Positions 8,178 through 17,198 of a stretch of 64,000 nucleotides of DNA are shown here, piece after piece (the first letter of the stretch is position 1; each line of letters opens with the position of its first letter). The position numbers and the translations under genes were made by a program. The notes beneath the pieces were generated by a model that saw only the letters and a list, made by a program, of their open reading frames with translations, had not been told where the DNA came from and searched no databases. Location of the stretch: positions 1 to 64,000 of the forward strand of contig NZ_JBJNRJ010000013.1 of NCBI RefSeq assembly GCF_046233715.1. Reading direction: 5' to 3'. The DNA comes from Trujillonella humicola. GTDB lineage: Bacteria > Actinomycetota > Actinomycetes > Mycobacteriales > Geodermatophilaceae.

Positions 8178-10516
8178 TCCTCCCCCGGCTCGTAGGCCAC
8201 GCCCGCGGCGACGAGGTCGTCGATCTCCCGCTGCGAGAGGCCGATGCCGTCGAGGACCTCCCGGGTGTGCTGGCCGACCAGCGGCGCCGGCCCGGCGATG
8301 CGGCCCGGCGTCTCGGAGAAGTCGATCAGGTGCCCGAACTGGCGGGTGCGACCGAAGACCGGGTGCTCGTACTCGGCCACCAGGCCCAGCCGCACGTTGT
8401 CGGCGTCGTACAGCGGGGCGACGCCGCCCTGGGTGTCCAGCGGCAGCTCGCACGGCACCCCGGCGGAGTCCAGCGCGCGCTTCCAGTTCCAGCTGGTGCG
8501 CCGGGCGAACGCCGCCTCCAGCGCGGCCTCGACCTCCTCGCGCGGATCCCCGCGGCGGCCGGTCAGCTCGTCGGCGCCGACGGCCGCGCACAGCGCCGCC
8601 CACTGCCCGTCGGTGGTGGCGCACACCTGCAGGTACTGGTCGTCCTGGCAGCGGTAGAGCCGGTAGCCGGGGCCGACGCCGTGCAGCCCGGCGTCCAGGT
8701 GCGGCCGCTCCAGCGGCACCCCGTCGACCAGCAGCGCGTCGGAGGCGAACACGGCGCCGCCGTCGAGCAGCGACGTCCACAGCTCCTGCCCCTGACCGGT
8801 GCGGTCCCGGTGGGCCAGCGCGAGCAGGACGCCGACCACCGACAGCACCGCGTTGGCCTGGTCGGTGAAGCCGAAGCGCACGTACAGCGGGCGCTGCCCC
8901 AGGTGCACCGCGCCCTGCTCGAACTCGATGCCGCTGCTGGCCTGGTACAGCGGGTCCAGGCCGCCGGAGCGGCCGAGCGGGTCGGGCAGCCCGTAGGCGT
9001 AGGTGTTGCAGTAGATGACGCCTTCGTTGACCGCCCGGCAGTCGGCGTAGCCGATGCCGATCCGGTCGGCGACGCCGCGGGTCATGTTGTGGTGGACGAC
9101 GTCGGCGGTGCGCACCACCTCGAGCGCGATCTCGCGGCCGCGGGGGTTCTTCAGGTCCAGCGCCAGCGAACGCTTGCCCCGCTGGCAGCCGTTGAACGGC
9201 GCCTGCGCCATCCGCATGGCGTCGCCGGTGACCGGCTCGATCTTGACCACGTCCATGCCGAGGTCGCCCAGCAGCATCGGGCCGAACGGTCCGGCGAGGT
9301 ACTGCCCGACGTCGACCAGCCGCAGCCCACCCAGCGCCGTCGGCCGCGCCGGGCCGCCCGACGGGACCGGCGCGGTCCGCTCGGCACCCCAGCCGGAGGC
9401 GCGCAGCGCCGCGCCGTGCTCGTCCAGCCGGGGCCGCGGCGAGACGATCGCGCCGGGCGTGCCCAGGAGGTGGACGGGCACGCCCATCTGCGTGGTCGCG
9501 CCCAGCTCCGGGTCGGTCACCTGCGCGACCATGCCGTTGGCGGCCAGCTGCGGGTGCGGCTCGGCCAGCGACTGCTCGGCCGGGACCACCGGCTCGCACG
9601 CGTGGTTCTCGTCCCGCAGGACGGCGGCCAGGTCGGCGGTCTTCCAGGTGGCGAAGGCGGCGACCCGCTCGGCGTGCCAGGCCTCCCGCTGCTCGGCCGG
9701 TGCGGACGCCTGCAGGTAGGGGTGCGGCTGGTCCAGGCCGAGGATCTCCTCGATCGACCGCTTCGGCGTCAGCCCGGAGAGCACGGAGAGGTGGATCCAC
9801 CCGTCGGCGGTCTGCCAGATCATCCCCTGGTGGATGCCGGGCGGGTACGTCTTCGCCATGACCTCGTGGAACGCCGGCGCCCAGTGCTCGACGTCCTGCC
9901 AGATCTGGGTCGTGTACAGGAACAGGCCCTGCAGCAGCGACGTCCGCACGTGCTGGCCGCGACCGGTGGTGGCGCGCTGGCGGAGCGCGGCGAGGATGCC
10001 CATGGGTGCCAGGAAGACCGCGCCGAGGGTCGGCGTCGGCGCGTGGTTGTACACCGGCCCCGGCCGCCAGCCGGGCTGCTCGAACTGGGCGCCGCCCGCG
10101 GCCTGGACCAGCGCGTCCCAGCCGGGGCGCTGCTCGTTGCGGTGGCCGACCGGCCAGGCCGGGACCGAGCAGTAGACCAGCGCCGGGTGCCGCGCGTGCA
10201 CCGCGTCGTAGCCGAGGCCCAGCCGGTCCATGACACCCGGTCGGAAGCCCTCGACCAGGACGTCGGCGCCGGCCAGCAGCTCCTCGAGCACCGCGGCGTC
10301 CTCGGCGTCGGTCAGGTCCAGCGCGATCGACCGGCGGCTGCGGTGCCAGACGGCGCTGCCGTGGTAGCCGCGGAACGGATCGCCCCCCGGCGGCTCCACC
10401 TTGACCACGTCGGCACCGTGCTCGGCCAGCATGGTGACGCCCACCGAGGCGCCCGGGCCCCAGGTGAGATCGAGGATCCGGATGCCGTCCAGGGCGCTGC
10501 CCGACCGAGTCGTCAC
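8153..10516 (-). CDS. CaiB/BaiF CoA-transferase, tandem-fused (two family III domains)
   Basis: A 787-residue protein made of two complete-looking family III CoA-transferase modules, about twice the usual 380-400 residues. Copy one starts with DGIRILDLTWGPGA and copy two, from about residue 395, with GGLRLVDVGQYLAGP. Both carry the family's ADVVKVEPPGGD / MDVVKIEPVTGD and RSIALDL / RSLALDL segments. These enzymes move CoA between carboxylic acids. Fused forms act as one polypeptide interlocked dimer. It is divergent from the enoyl-CoA hydratase operon, which suggests a shared pathway for an unknown carboxylate. GTG 10516 was chosen; an ATG at 10579 would run into the neighbouring promoter. 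Confidence 0.85.
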   Translation of the reverse strand: MTTRSGSALDGIRILDLTWGPGASVGVTMLAEHGADVVKVEPPGGDPFRGYHGSAVWHRSRRSIALDLTDAEDAAVLEELLAGADVLVEGFRPGVMDRLGLGYDAVHARHPALVYCSVPAWPVGHRNEQRPGWDALVQAAGGAQFEQPGWRPGPVYNHAPTPTLGAVFLAPMGILAALRQRATTGRGQHVRTSLLQGLFLYTTQIWQDVEHWAPAFHEVMAKTYPPGIHQGMIWQTADGWIHLSVLSGLTPKRSIEEILGLDQPHPYLQASAPAEQREAWHAERVAAFATWKTADLAAVLRDENHACEPVVPAEQSLAEPHPQLAANGMVAQVTDPELGATTQMGVPVHLLGTPGAIVSPRPRLDEHGAALRASGWGAERTAPVPSGGPARPTALGGLRLVDVGQYLAGPFGPMLLGDLGMDVVKIEPVTGDAMRMAQAPFNGCQRGKRSLALDLKNPRGREIALEVVRTADVVHHNMTRGVADRIGIGYADCRAVNEGVIYCNTYAYGLPDPLGRSGGLDPLYQASSGIEFEQGAVHLGQRPLYVRFGFTDQANAVLSVVGVLLALAHRDRTGQGQELWTSLLDGGAVFASDALLVDGVPLERPHLDAGLHGVGPGYRLYRCQDDQYLQVCATTDGQWAALCAAVGADELTGRRGDPREEVEAALEAAFARRTSWNWKRALDSAGVPCELPLDTQGGVAPLYDADNVRLGLVAEYEHPVFGRTRQFGHLIDFSETPGRIAGPAPLVGQHTREVLDGIGLSQREIDDLVAAGVAYEPGEDYRERFAN

Positions 10517-10599
10517 GGGCGGAGTGTGTCGGCGCTCACCGGGCGGCACAATGCTCCCGGCCTGGATACCGTCAGGCATTCCATAGAGGGAGGACGACG

Positions 10600-11445
10600 A
10601 TGTCCGAGGCGGCAGCCGCCGATCCCGCGGCCTGGGCCGAGGCCGGCCTGGCCTTCCGCGTGGAGGAGGGCGTCGCCTGGCTCGTCCTCGACCGCCCGCA
10701 GGTGCGCAACGCGATCCACCACCCGCTGCGCAATGCCTTGCTCGCCGCGATCGAGGAGGTCCGCGCCGACCCGGCGATCCGCGCCGCGGTGGTCACCGGG
10801 AACGGGACCGCGTTCTGCGCCGGCGCCGACCTGATGTCGCCGCCGCACATCGAGATCCCGCCCGACCGGCAGCGCGGCGCCCCGGCCAACGTCGCCCGCG
10901 AGGACGGCCGGCGCTTCGGCTGGTGGCGGCTGGCGCGGGCAATCTGGGAGAACGAGAAGCCGTTCGTCGCCGCCGTCAACGGCCCGGCCTACGGGGGCGG
11001 CTGCAACCTCGCGCTGGCCTGCGACCTGGTCGTCGCCGCGGAGTCGGCCCGGTTCAGCGAGGTCTTCGTGACCCGCGGCCTCCCGCTCGAGGGCGCCGCC
11101 GCCTACCTGCTCACCCGGTCGCTCAGCCCGGTCCGGGCCAAGGAGATGGCGCTGTTCGGCGACCCGGTCGACGGGCGGACGGCGGCCGAGTGGGGGCTGG
11201 CCAACCGCTGCGTGCCCGACGACCAGCTGGTGGAGTTCGCCGGCGGCTGGGCCCGGCGGCTGGCCGCGGGCCCGACGATCGGCATCGGCCACGTGAAGGG
11301 CCAGGTCAACGAGGCGTTCGAGCAGAGCATGGAGCAGGTGGCCCGGCACGAGGTGACGCTGCTGGGCCTCGGTATCGGGAGCGACGCGCAGGAGGCCATG
11401 CAGGCCTTCCGGGAGCGCCGCGAGCCCCGGTTCACCGGCCGGTGA
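10600..11445 (+). CDS. Enoyl-CoA hydratase/isomerase family protein (atypical active site)
   Basis: A 281-residue crotonase-fold protein with AFCAGADL forming the first oxyanion-hole segment and NGPAYGGGCNLALACD the second. In true hydratases two glutamates act in GGGxEL and in FGxPE. Here the first is Asn (GGGCNL), and the second segment reads FSEVF, so neither catalytic Glu is in its normal place. It may be an isomerase, hydrolase or decarboxylase variant. GGGAGG lies 8 bases before the ATG. It is the first gene of a three-gene unit, with a 4-base GTGA overlap to the next. Confidence 0.85.
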   Translation: MSEAAAADPAAWAEAGLAFRVEEGVAWLVLDRPQVRNAIHHPLRNALLAAIEEVRADPAIRAAVVTGNGTAFCAGADLMSPPHIEIPPDRQRGAPANVAREDGRRFGWWRLARAIWENEKPFVAAVNGPAYGGGCNLALACDLVVAAESARFSEVFVTRGLPLEGAAAYLLTRSLSPVRAKEMALFGDPVDGRTAAEWGLANRCVPDDQLVEFAGGWARRLAAGPTIGIGHVKGQVNEAFEQSMEQVARHEVTLLGLGIGSDAQEAMQAFRERREPRFTGR

Positions 11446-12230
11446 GCGCCCCCAAGGTGCTCGTCGAGCGACACGGGCACGTGCTGGTCGTGACGATCAA
11501 CCGGCCCGAGGTGCGCAACGCCGTCGACGGCGAGGTGCACATGACGATCGGCCGGCTGCTCGACGAGGTGGACGCCGACCCCGACGTCCGCGTCGTCGTG
11601 ATCACCGGCGCCGGGGGCAGGGCGTTCTGCGCCGGCGCGGACCTGAAGGCCAACGCCCGCGGCGAGAGCGTGCTGCCGCGGGGGTTCGAGCACTGGGGCT
11701 TCGCCGGCTGGGTGCGCCACCCGATCGGCAAGCCGACGATCGCCGCGGTCAACGGGGCAGCGATGGGCGGCGGCGCGGAGCTGCTGCTCTCCTGCGACCT
11801 CGCCGTCGCCGCCGAGCACGCCGTCATCGGGCTGCCGGAGGTGACGATCGGCATGATCGCCGCCGACGGCGGCCCGTTCCGGGCGCTGGCGCAGCTCCCC
11901 CAGCGCGTCGGCATGGAGCTGGTGCTGACCGGTGATCCGATCACGGCCGCTCGGGCGCTGGACCTGAACCTGGTCAACCGGGTCGTGCCGGGCCCGCAGG
12001 TGCTCGACGCCGCCCTGGCACTGGCCGGCCGGATCGCGGCCAACGCCCCGCTGGCGGTGCAGGCCAGCAAGCGGATCGCCCTCGGCCTGCGCGGCGGCGA
12101 GCGGCCGGCCGAGCGGCTGCACTGGGAGCTCACCCGGGAGCACGCGCACGCCACCGCCGGGTCGGCCGACGCGCGGGAGGGCGTGCGCGCCTTCCTGGAG
12201 AAGCGCCCGCCCGTCTGGACCGGCCGGTGA
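11442..12230 (+). CDS. Enoyl-CoA hydratase
   Basis: A 262-residue crotonase-fold enzyme expected to hydrate trans-2-enoyl-CoA. Unlike its upstream neighbour it keeps both usual glutamates, in GGGAELLLSCD and in AVIGLPEV, along with the oxyanion segment AFCAGADLKA. Length and motif spacing are normal. GTG 11442 overlaps the preceding stop (GTGA), and its own stop overlaps the next start in the same way, so all three genes are translationally coupled. The pairing of one canonical and one altered crotonase suggests successive steps on one acyl-CoA. Confidence 0.88.
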   Translation: MSAPKVLVERHGHVLVVTINRPEVRNAVDGEVHMTIGRLLDEVDADPDVRVVVITGAGGRAFCAGADLKANARGESVLPRGFEHWGFAGWVRHPIGKPTIAAVNGAAMGGGAELLLSCDLAVAAEHAVIGLPEVTIGMIAADGGPFRALAQLPQRVGMELVLTGDPITAARALDLNLVNRVVPGPQVLDAALALAGRIAANAPLAVQASKRIALGLRGGERPAERLHWELTREHAHATAGSADAREGVRAFLEKRPPVWTGR

Positions 12231-13279
12231 GGCTCGGGATGCCGCTGTCCTACAGCGGTGGGTTCCGCGAGGCGGCGGCAGTGATCGGCGAGTACGAGGC
12301 CGCCGGCCTCGACGTCGTCCTCGTCCCGGAGGCGTGGTCGTTCGACGCGGTCAGCCAGCTCGGCTACCTGGCCGCACGGACGACGACGCTGCAGCTGGCC
12401 GCGGGCATCCTCAACGTCTACTCCCGCACCCCCGCGCTGCTGGCGATGACCGCCGCCGGGCTGGACGCCGTCTCGGGCGGCCGCTTCACCCTGGGCCTGG
12501 GCGCCTCCGGCCCGCAGGTCGTCGAGGGCTGGCACGGTGTCCCCTACACCGCGCCGCTGGCCCGGACCCGCGAGGTCGTGGAGATCTGCCGGTCGGTGTG
12601 GCGGCGCGAGCGGGTCCTGCACGACGGCCGCCACGTCTCGGTGCCACTGACGCCGGAGCGCGGCGGCAGCGGTCTCGGGAAGCCGCTGGAGCTGATCGAC
12701 CACCCGGTCCGCGCGCGCATCCCGCTGATGCTGGCCGCGCTCGGGCCGCGCAACGTCGCGCTGGCCGCCGAGCTGTTCGAGGCGTGGGAGCCGATCTTCT
12801 ACCTGCCCGAGCGCGCGGCGGACGCCTTCGGCGGCCCGCTGGCCGAGGGCTCCGCCCGCCGCGACCCGGCGCTGGGCCCGCTGGACGTCGTCGCCGACAC
12901 CCACCTGCTGGTCACCGAGGACGCCGACCGGGCCGAGCGGGCCCTGCGGCGGGTGCGCCGGCACCTGGCGCTCTACATCGGCGGGATGGGCGCCCGGGAC
13001 CGCAACTTCTACAACGACCTCGCCGTCCGCTACGGCTTCCCGGACGCCGCCCGCAAGGTGCAGGAGCACTACCTCGGCGGCCGCCCGCAGCAGGCCGCCG
13101 CCGCGCTTCCCGAGGAGCTGGTGCGCGGGGTGTCGCTGGTCGGGCCGCGCGGGTTCGTGGCCGAGCGGGTCGCCGCCTTCCGCGAGGCGGGCGCCACCAC
13201 GCTCAACGCGACGCCCCTGGGCGAGGACCACGCCGCCCGGCTGGAGTCGCTGACCGCGCTGCGGGCTCTCACCGGCTGA
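12227..13279 (+). CDS. LLM-class (luciferase-like) flavin-dependent oxidoreductase
   Basis: A 350-residue TIM-barrel protein of the bacterial luciferase/F420-dependent reductase superfamily. It has the usual opening (MRLGMPLSYSGG, then VVLVPEAWSFDAVSQLGYLAARTTTLQLAAGI) and the GGRFTLGLGASGPQVVEGWHG segment that lines the cofactor pocket. Actinobacterial members commonly use F420 or FMN, and which applies here is not decidable. It is the last gene of the crotonase operon (GTGA overlap), so it probably acts on the same pathway intermediates. A hairpin follows the stop at once. Confidence 0.82.
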   Translation: MRLGMPLSYSGGFREAAAVIGEYEAAGLDVVLVPEAWSFDAVSQLGYLAARTTTLQLAAGILNVYSRTPALLAMTAAGLDAVSGGRFTLGLGASGPQVVEGWHGVPYTAPLARTREVVEICRSVWRRERVLHDGRHVSVPLTPERGGSGLGKPLELIDHPVRARIPLMLAALGPRNVALAAELFEAWEPIFYLPERAADAFGGPLAEGSARRDPALGPLDVVADTHLLVTEDADRAERALRRVRRHLALYIGGMGARDRNFYNDLAVRYGFPDAARKVQEHYLGGRPQQAAAALPEELVRGVSLVGPRGFVAERVAAFREAGATTLNATPLGEDHAARLESLTALRALTG

Positions 13280-13309
13280 CCGCCGTCCTGCCCGGCCGGC
13301 CGACGGCGG
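13280..13309 (+). terminator. Hairpin after the crotonase/LLM operon
   Basis: CCGCCGTC (13280-13287) pairs with GACGGCGG (13302-13309) around a GC-rich 14-base loop, starting directly after the TGA of the flavin oxidoreductase. No U-tract is present. The rest of 13310-13527 shows no gene. Confidence 0.45.
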
Positions 13310-13527
13310 GGTCAGCGGGACGCCGGCCGGACGCGACACGCCGAGCGCCGCGACGCACCGGGGTCGGGCAGATCACGTCGGTGTGTTTCCGCAGCTCAGC
13401 GCTGTGCGCGGGGACCAGGAGCCGGGCGACGGCGGCGGCTGCGTCGTAGCGTGGGGAAACGGCCGCCCTCCCGCCGACGCGGGCCGGCCGCCGCCTGCAC
13501 GTGCCCGGACACGACCCCTCGGAGCCC

Positions 13528-14493
13528 ATGTCCCCGCCCCGCCCCGCCCCCACCGAGCGCCTCGCCGTCCCCGACGGTGAGCCGGAGAAGAAGAAGATCT
13601 CGCTCAGCCCCGTGCAGGTCACCGCCGGTGCGATGGCCTCGGTCTCCTCGGCCGTGGTGGCCTCCTTCTTCGGTGTGGCCGGCACCCTCATCGGTGCCGC
13701 GCTGGCCAGCGTCATCAGCACCGTGAGCGCCGCGCTCTACTCGACCTCGCTGGCCCGGACCAACGATCGCCTGCGCCAGGTGCGGGTCCAGCTGGCCGCG
13801 CCGGGATCGCCCGGCTCGCCCGGGCGGACGGCCGCGGACACCGCGGACCCCGCGGGGGCGACGGCGGTGCTGGACGGCCCGGCGGACGGGCCGGATGCGG
13901 TGGCCCGGCCGGACGACGAGCAGGACGGGTCGGAGCCGGACGACGCCGCGGCCGGGACGCGCGTGCTGCCCGCGGCGCTGGACCCCCGGCGGGCTCCGGC
14001 TCCCCGCGCGACGCGCTGGCCCCGGGTGGCCGGCTACGCCGTGGCGATCTTCGGCCTGGCCATGGGGATCGTCACGGGCGTCGAGATCGTCAGTCAGCAG
14101 CCGGTGTCCGCCCTGGTCGGGGCACAGGAGGCCTCGTCGACCACGACGCTCGGGGAGCTGACGCGCACCTCGTCGTCGCCGGCGGAGGACCCCGGCGCGC
14201 CGGCGCCGACGACGACGCCCGCCCCCGCGACGGAGACCCCCGGCGACGGCACCGGCACCGGCACCACGGCGCCGACCACCGCCGCCCCGACGACTCCCGG
14301 TCCGACCACCGGGACGCCGACGGAGGCGCCTCCGCCGACCGGCACCCCGACCGCCGGCCCGACCGAGGGCACCGAGGCGCCGCCGACCGGCCCGTCCCCG
14401 CAGCCGCCGGACGGCGGGGCCGCACCCGGCGGAGGCGGCGGCGCCGCACCCGGCGGCGCCGGCGGGATCCCGCCCGCGGCTCCGGCGCCGTGA
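13528..14493 (+). CDS. Membrane protein with Thr/Pro-rich extracellular tail, unknown function
   Basis: A 321-residue protein not recognised as a known family. It has an N-terminal hydrophobic region (about residues 28-70, VTAGAMASVSSAVVASFFGVAGTLIG onward), an acidic Asp/Ala linker and a second membrane helix near 170-195 (VAGYAVAIFGLAMGIVTGVEI). The C-terminal 110 residues are nearly all Thr, Pro, Gly and Ala with TTTPAP-like repeats, ending in Gly/Ala. Such tails usually cross the cell wall or are glycosylated. ATG 13528 is preferred; GTG 13501 in the same frame would add nine residues. It is convergent with the DUF6929-like gene. Confidence 0.6.
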   Translation: MSPPRPAPTERLAVPDGEPEKKKISLSPVQVTAGAMASVSSAVVASFFGVAGTLIGAALASVISTVSAALYSTSLARTNDRLRQVRVQLAAPGSPGSPGRTAADTADPAGATAVLDGPADGPDAVARPDDEQDGSEPDDAAAGTRVLPAALDPRRAPAPRATRWPRVAGYAVAIFGLAMGIVTGVEIVSQQPVSALVGAQEASSTTTLGELTRTSSSPAEDPGAPAPTTTPAPATETPGDGTGTGTTAPTTAAPTTPGPTTGTPTEAPPPTGTPTAGPTEGTEAPPTGPSPQPPDGGAAPGGGGGAAPGGAGGIPPAAPAP

Positions 14494-14514
14494 GGCCCTG
14501 ACCGGGGGCGGAAC

Positions 14515-15468
14515 TCAGGTCAGGAGAACGCGCAGGTCCAGCGCCACCGAGGGCAGGTCCGGGTCGTCGTCGTCCACGACGGCGAGCAGCCGCACCTCGT
14601 CCCCCGAGGCCTCGCGCAGGGCCAACCCCTCGAGCTTGTGCACCCGTCCGCCCGCTGCCGGCAGCGGCGCGACGTCGACCACGCGGTGGTCCTCGACGAG
14701 TGCGAGGGCGGTGGCGACGACCGGGCCGTCGTCGACCGCGTTCGGGGTGTCCTCGGCCGCGGCGGCCAGCAGCGTGCGGCCGTCGGGCAGCGCCACGGCG
14801 TCGGTGACCGCGAGCCCGACCCCGCCGACCTCGCCGAGGTGGTAGCGGCGGACGGCCCCGACCGGGACGGCGGCGGCGCCGGTCCGCCCGAGCACCGCGC
14901 CGACGAGCTCGGCCAGCGGCAGGTCCACGCCGGTCGAGGCCACCCCCGCGGCGAGGTTCCCGCGCTGGTACCAGCGGACCGTGTCCCCGTGCCGGCTGCC
15001 GCCCTCGAGGTTCAGCTGCCCGAGCGGGACGCCGGCCGCCTCGGCGACCCGCCGGTACAGCGGGGCGAGGTCGGCGGCGACGACGACCGGCGCCACACCC
15101 TCCAGCCGCACCAGCACCCCGGTCATGCGGCGGCGCGAGGACCCCGAGCCCAGGGCCAGCACCGCCGGCGCGCCGTCGACGTCGACCGGGCAGGCGACCT
15201 CGAGGTCGGGCTTGAGGTGCTTGGTCCCCGCTGCGGCGGAGAACCGGTCGAGCCCCTCGACCGGGGGCAGCAGCCGCACCGGGACGACCGACGTCCCGCG
15301 GCGCCAGGCCGCCGAGGTCGCGTCGTCCTGCACCACCAGCCAGCCGTCGCCCAGCGGGGCCACCCCGGAGGCCGCGCTCACCGGCGTCCCGTCGTCGAAC
15401 CGCAGCGCGTCGACCGTCTCCACGAGGACCTCCACGCCGGACCGGTGCCCACCGCGGGACCCGCTCAC
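14515..15468 (-). CDS. Conserved hypothetical protein, DUF6929/beta-propeller-like
   Basis: A 317-residue cytosolic-looking protein without a signal peptide. It shows repeated strand-rich segments such as GVAPLGDGWLVVQDD, KLEGLALREASGDEVRLLAVVDDDD and ALALVEDHRVVDVAPL. These resemble a propeller-type fold of the DUF6929 or esterase-like phytase kind. The assignment to DUF6929 is from memory of the motif style and is tentative. No catalytic residues can be named. A tiny signal-peptide-bearing gene ends 13 bases upstream of its start on the same strand, so the two may be co-transcribed. Confidence 0.6.
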   Translation of the reverse strand: MSGSRGGHRSGVEVLVETVDALRFDDGTPVSAASGVAPLGDGWLVVQDDATSAAWRRGTSVVPVRLLPPVEGLDRFSAAAGTKHLKPDLEVACPVDVDGAPAVLALGSGSSRRRMTGVLVRLEGVAPVVVAADLAPLYRRVAEAAGVPLGQLNLEGGSRHGDTVRWYQRGNLAAGVASTGVDLPLAELVGAVLGRTGAAAVPVGAVRRYHLGEVGGVGLAVTDAVALPDGRTLLAAAAEDTPNAVDDGPVVATALALVEDHRVVDVAPLPAAGGRVHKLEGLALREASGDEVRLLAVVDDDDPDLPSVALDLRVLLT

Positions 15469-15480
15469 GCGGGCGGCGGG

Positions 15481-15627
15481 TCAGCGCTGGGCCGTCGCTC
15501 CCACGACCGAGTGCGGGAACGGGTCGGCGCCGTCGCGGAAGGCCGCGACCTCGGCGAACACCGGCAGCACGGCTGCGGCGGCGAGCACGGCGAGCGAGGC
15601 GGCCAGCTTGCGGAGGACGGACGGCAC
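15481..15627 (-). CDS. Small secreted protein (48 aa), unknown function
   Basis: A short open frame starting GTG at 15627 encodes 48 residues. A basic N-terminus (VPSVLRK) is followed by a hydrophobic helix LAASLAVLAAAAVLPVFA that looks like a signal peptide. A short mature segment ends in PFPHSVVGATAQR. Codon choice is in keeping with neighbouring genes, with G or C at nearly every third position. It is not recognised as a family. It precedes the DUF6929-like gene on the same strand. Confidence 0.5.
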   Translation of the reverse strand: MPSVLRKLAASLAVLAAAAVLPVFAEVAAFRDGADPFPHSVVGATAQR

Positions 15628-15706
15628 CGCCCGATCCAAGCCGACGACGCCCGCACCGTGGGGCCCCGGCGCCCAGGTCCGCCCGATCCGGGGACACCGG
15701 GACGCC

Positions 15707-16807
15707 TCAGGCGCCTCCGGAGCCGACCAGCGCCCGGTGCAGGACGGCGATCAGCTCGGTGCGCGTGATGATCCCGACCAGCCGGCCGGCGTCGTCGACC
15801 ACCGGCAGGGTGCGCAGACCCCGGTCGGTCATCAGCTCGACCAGCTCGGCGACCGGGGTGCCGGCGCGGACGGTGGTCACCGGTGCGGTCATCACCCGCT
15901 CGACCGGGTCGAACTCCACGATGTCGCGGTTGAACAGGTCGAACACGGTGATGATCCCGACCACCCGGTCGTCGTCGTCGACCACCGGCACCGCCTTCAC
16001 GTGGTGCTGGTTGATCACCATCCGCGCCCGGTACAGGGTGTCTCGCGGCCGCACGCTGATCACGTCGCGGGCCATCAGCGTGCCGACCCGCAGGCTGCCC
16101 AGCCGCCGGTCCAGCGCGTGCGTCTCGGCGTCCCGGACGAGCGCGACCACGTCACCGGGGAGCACGTCGAGGCCGCGGTCCAGCCGCACGATGGCGCGGG
16201 CGACGTCCTCGGTCGAGACGCCGACCCGCTCGCTCGGCGCCGGGTCGGTCCCCTGCGCCGACGGGGGCGGCGGGGGCACGTGCGGGTAGGGCCGGCCGGT
16301 GAGGTTGTTCACCAGCGCCCCCACGACGAGCAGCACGACGGTGTTGACGCCGACCGGGAGGACGGCAAACGCGTACCCCTGCTCGGCGACCGCGGACCCC
16401 CCGACGGCTGCGAACAGCGCGCAGGCACCGCCGGGTGGGTGCACGCACCGCAGCAGCATCATCACCGCGATGGCCGCGCCGACGGCGACCGCGGCGGCGA
16501 GTGTGACGTCGTCCAGCAGCCTGCCCGCCGTCACCCCGACCAGCGTGGAGACGACGTTGCCGACGAGCAGCGACCACGGCTGGGCCAGTGGGCTGGCCGG
16601 GGCGGCGAACAGCAGCACCGCGGTGGCGCCCATCGGGGCCACGATGAACGGGAGCGCCTCCGGGCCGCCGGGCAGCACCCGGGCCGCGAGCGCGGCGAGG
16701 GCGATGCCGACGCAGGCACCGAGCCCGCCGCGGGCCAGGTCCACCGGCCGGTAGCCGACCGGCCCGGGACGCAGGGAGCCCAGCCAGGCCCGGCGATCGG
16801 CGTGCAC
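15707..16807 (-). CDS. HPP-family membrane protein with C-terminal CBS pair
   Basis: A 366-residue inner-membrane protein. About four to five transmembrane helices in residues 20-170 form an HPP domain with the diagnostic RCVHPPGGACAL motif. A Pro-rich linker leads to two CBS domains: the first begins TLMARDVISVRPRDTL and the second VMTAPVTTVRAGTPVAEL. CBS pairs bind adenine nucleotides and gate transporters or enzymes. Some HPP proteins transport nitrite, but the substrate here is unknown. GTG 16807 has a strong GGGGAGG upstream. An upstream ATG at 16894 in frame adds only low-complexity sequence. Confidence 0.8.
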   Translation of the reverse strand: MHADRRAWLGSLRPGPVGYRPVDLARGGLGACVGIALAALAARVLPGGPEALPFIVAPMGATAVLLFAAPASPLAQPWSLLVGNVVSTLVGVTAGRLLDDVTLAAAVAVGAAIAVMMLLRCVHPPGGACALFAAVGGSAVAEQGYAFAVLPVGVNTVVLLVVGALVNNLTGRPYPHVPPPPPSAQGTDPAPSERVGVSTEDVARAIVRLDRGLDVLPGDVVALVRDAETHALDRRLGSLRVGTLMARDVISVRPRDTLYRARMVINQHHVKAVPVVDDDDRVVGIITVFDLFNRDIVEFDPVERVMTAPVTTVRAGTPVAELVELMTDRGLRTLPVVDDAGRLVGIITRTELIAVLHRALVGSGGA

Positions 16808-16959
16808 CCCGTCGTCCTCCCCCGACGGCTGCGCCGCCGTCGACGCGGGGACCCTAGCCCGCCGTGCGGGCGGCGACGGGGTCCGGCGCCTCACCCGTCC
16901 GGGGGACGCCGGGGTGGCGGTCGCTGTGCCCGTGCCCGGGGACTGCCGACCCTCCGGTC

Positions 16960-17184
16960 ATGACTGCTGTCCTCCCCCGCACCACCGGCCGGCACCGCGC
17001 TCCCGAGACCGCTGCCGAGCCGGGCCGCCCCCCGGCCGACGAGCTCCTGTGGGCCGACGCGGCGGCGTTCCGCGCGGCCTGGACGCGCGGCCGGCACGCC
17101 GCTCCGGAGCCCTCCGGGCGGCACGCCGCGGCCGAGGACGGCGACGTCTTCGACTGGCTGGGCTTCGCCCCCGCGACGGACTGA
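16960..17184 (+). CDS. Small hypothetical protein (74 aa)
   Basis: A 74-residue basic-to-acidic soluble protein. The N-terminus is RTTGRHRAPE, a middle helix reads DELLWADAAAFRAAWTRGRHA, and the end is acidic and aromatic (DGDVFDWLGFAPATD). GRHAAPEPSGRHAA contains an internal GRHA repeat. No family is recognised and no membrane segment is seen. It is divergent from the HPP-CBS gene and convergent with rdgB. It could be a small regulatory or adaptor protein, but nothing in the sequence supports a role. Confidence 0.5.
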   Translation: MTAVLPRTTGRHRAPETAAEPGRPPADELLWADAAAFRAAWTRGRHAAPEPSGRHAAAEDGDVFDWLGFAPATD

Positions 17185-17198
17185 CCGGGTGCTGCGCC

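Noticed and set aside
13501..13527. GTG 13501 as the start of the Thr/Pro-rich membrane protein
   Set aside because: No ribosome site precedes it. ATG 13528 gives a more natural N-terminus, although the earlier start cannot be excluded.
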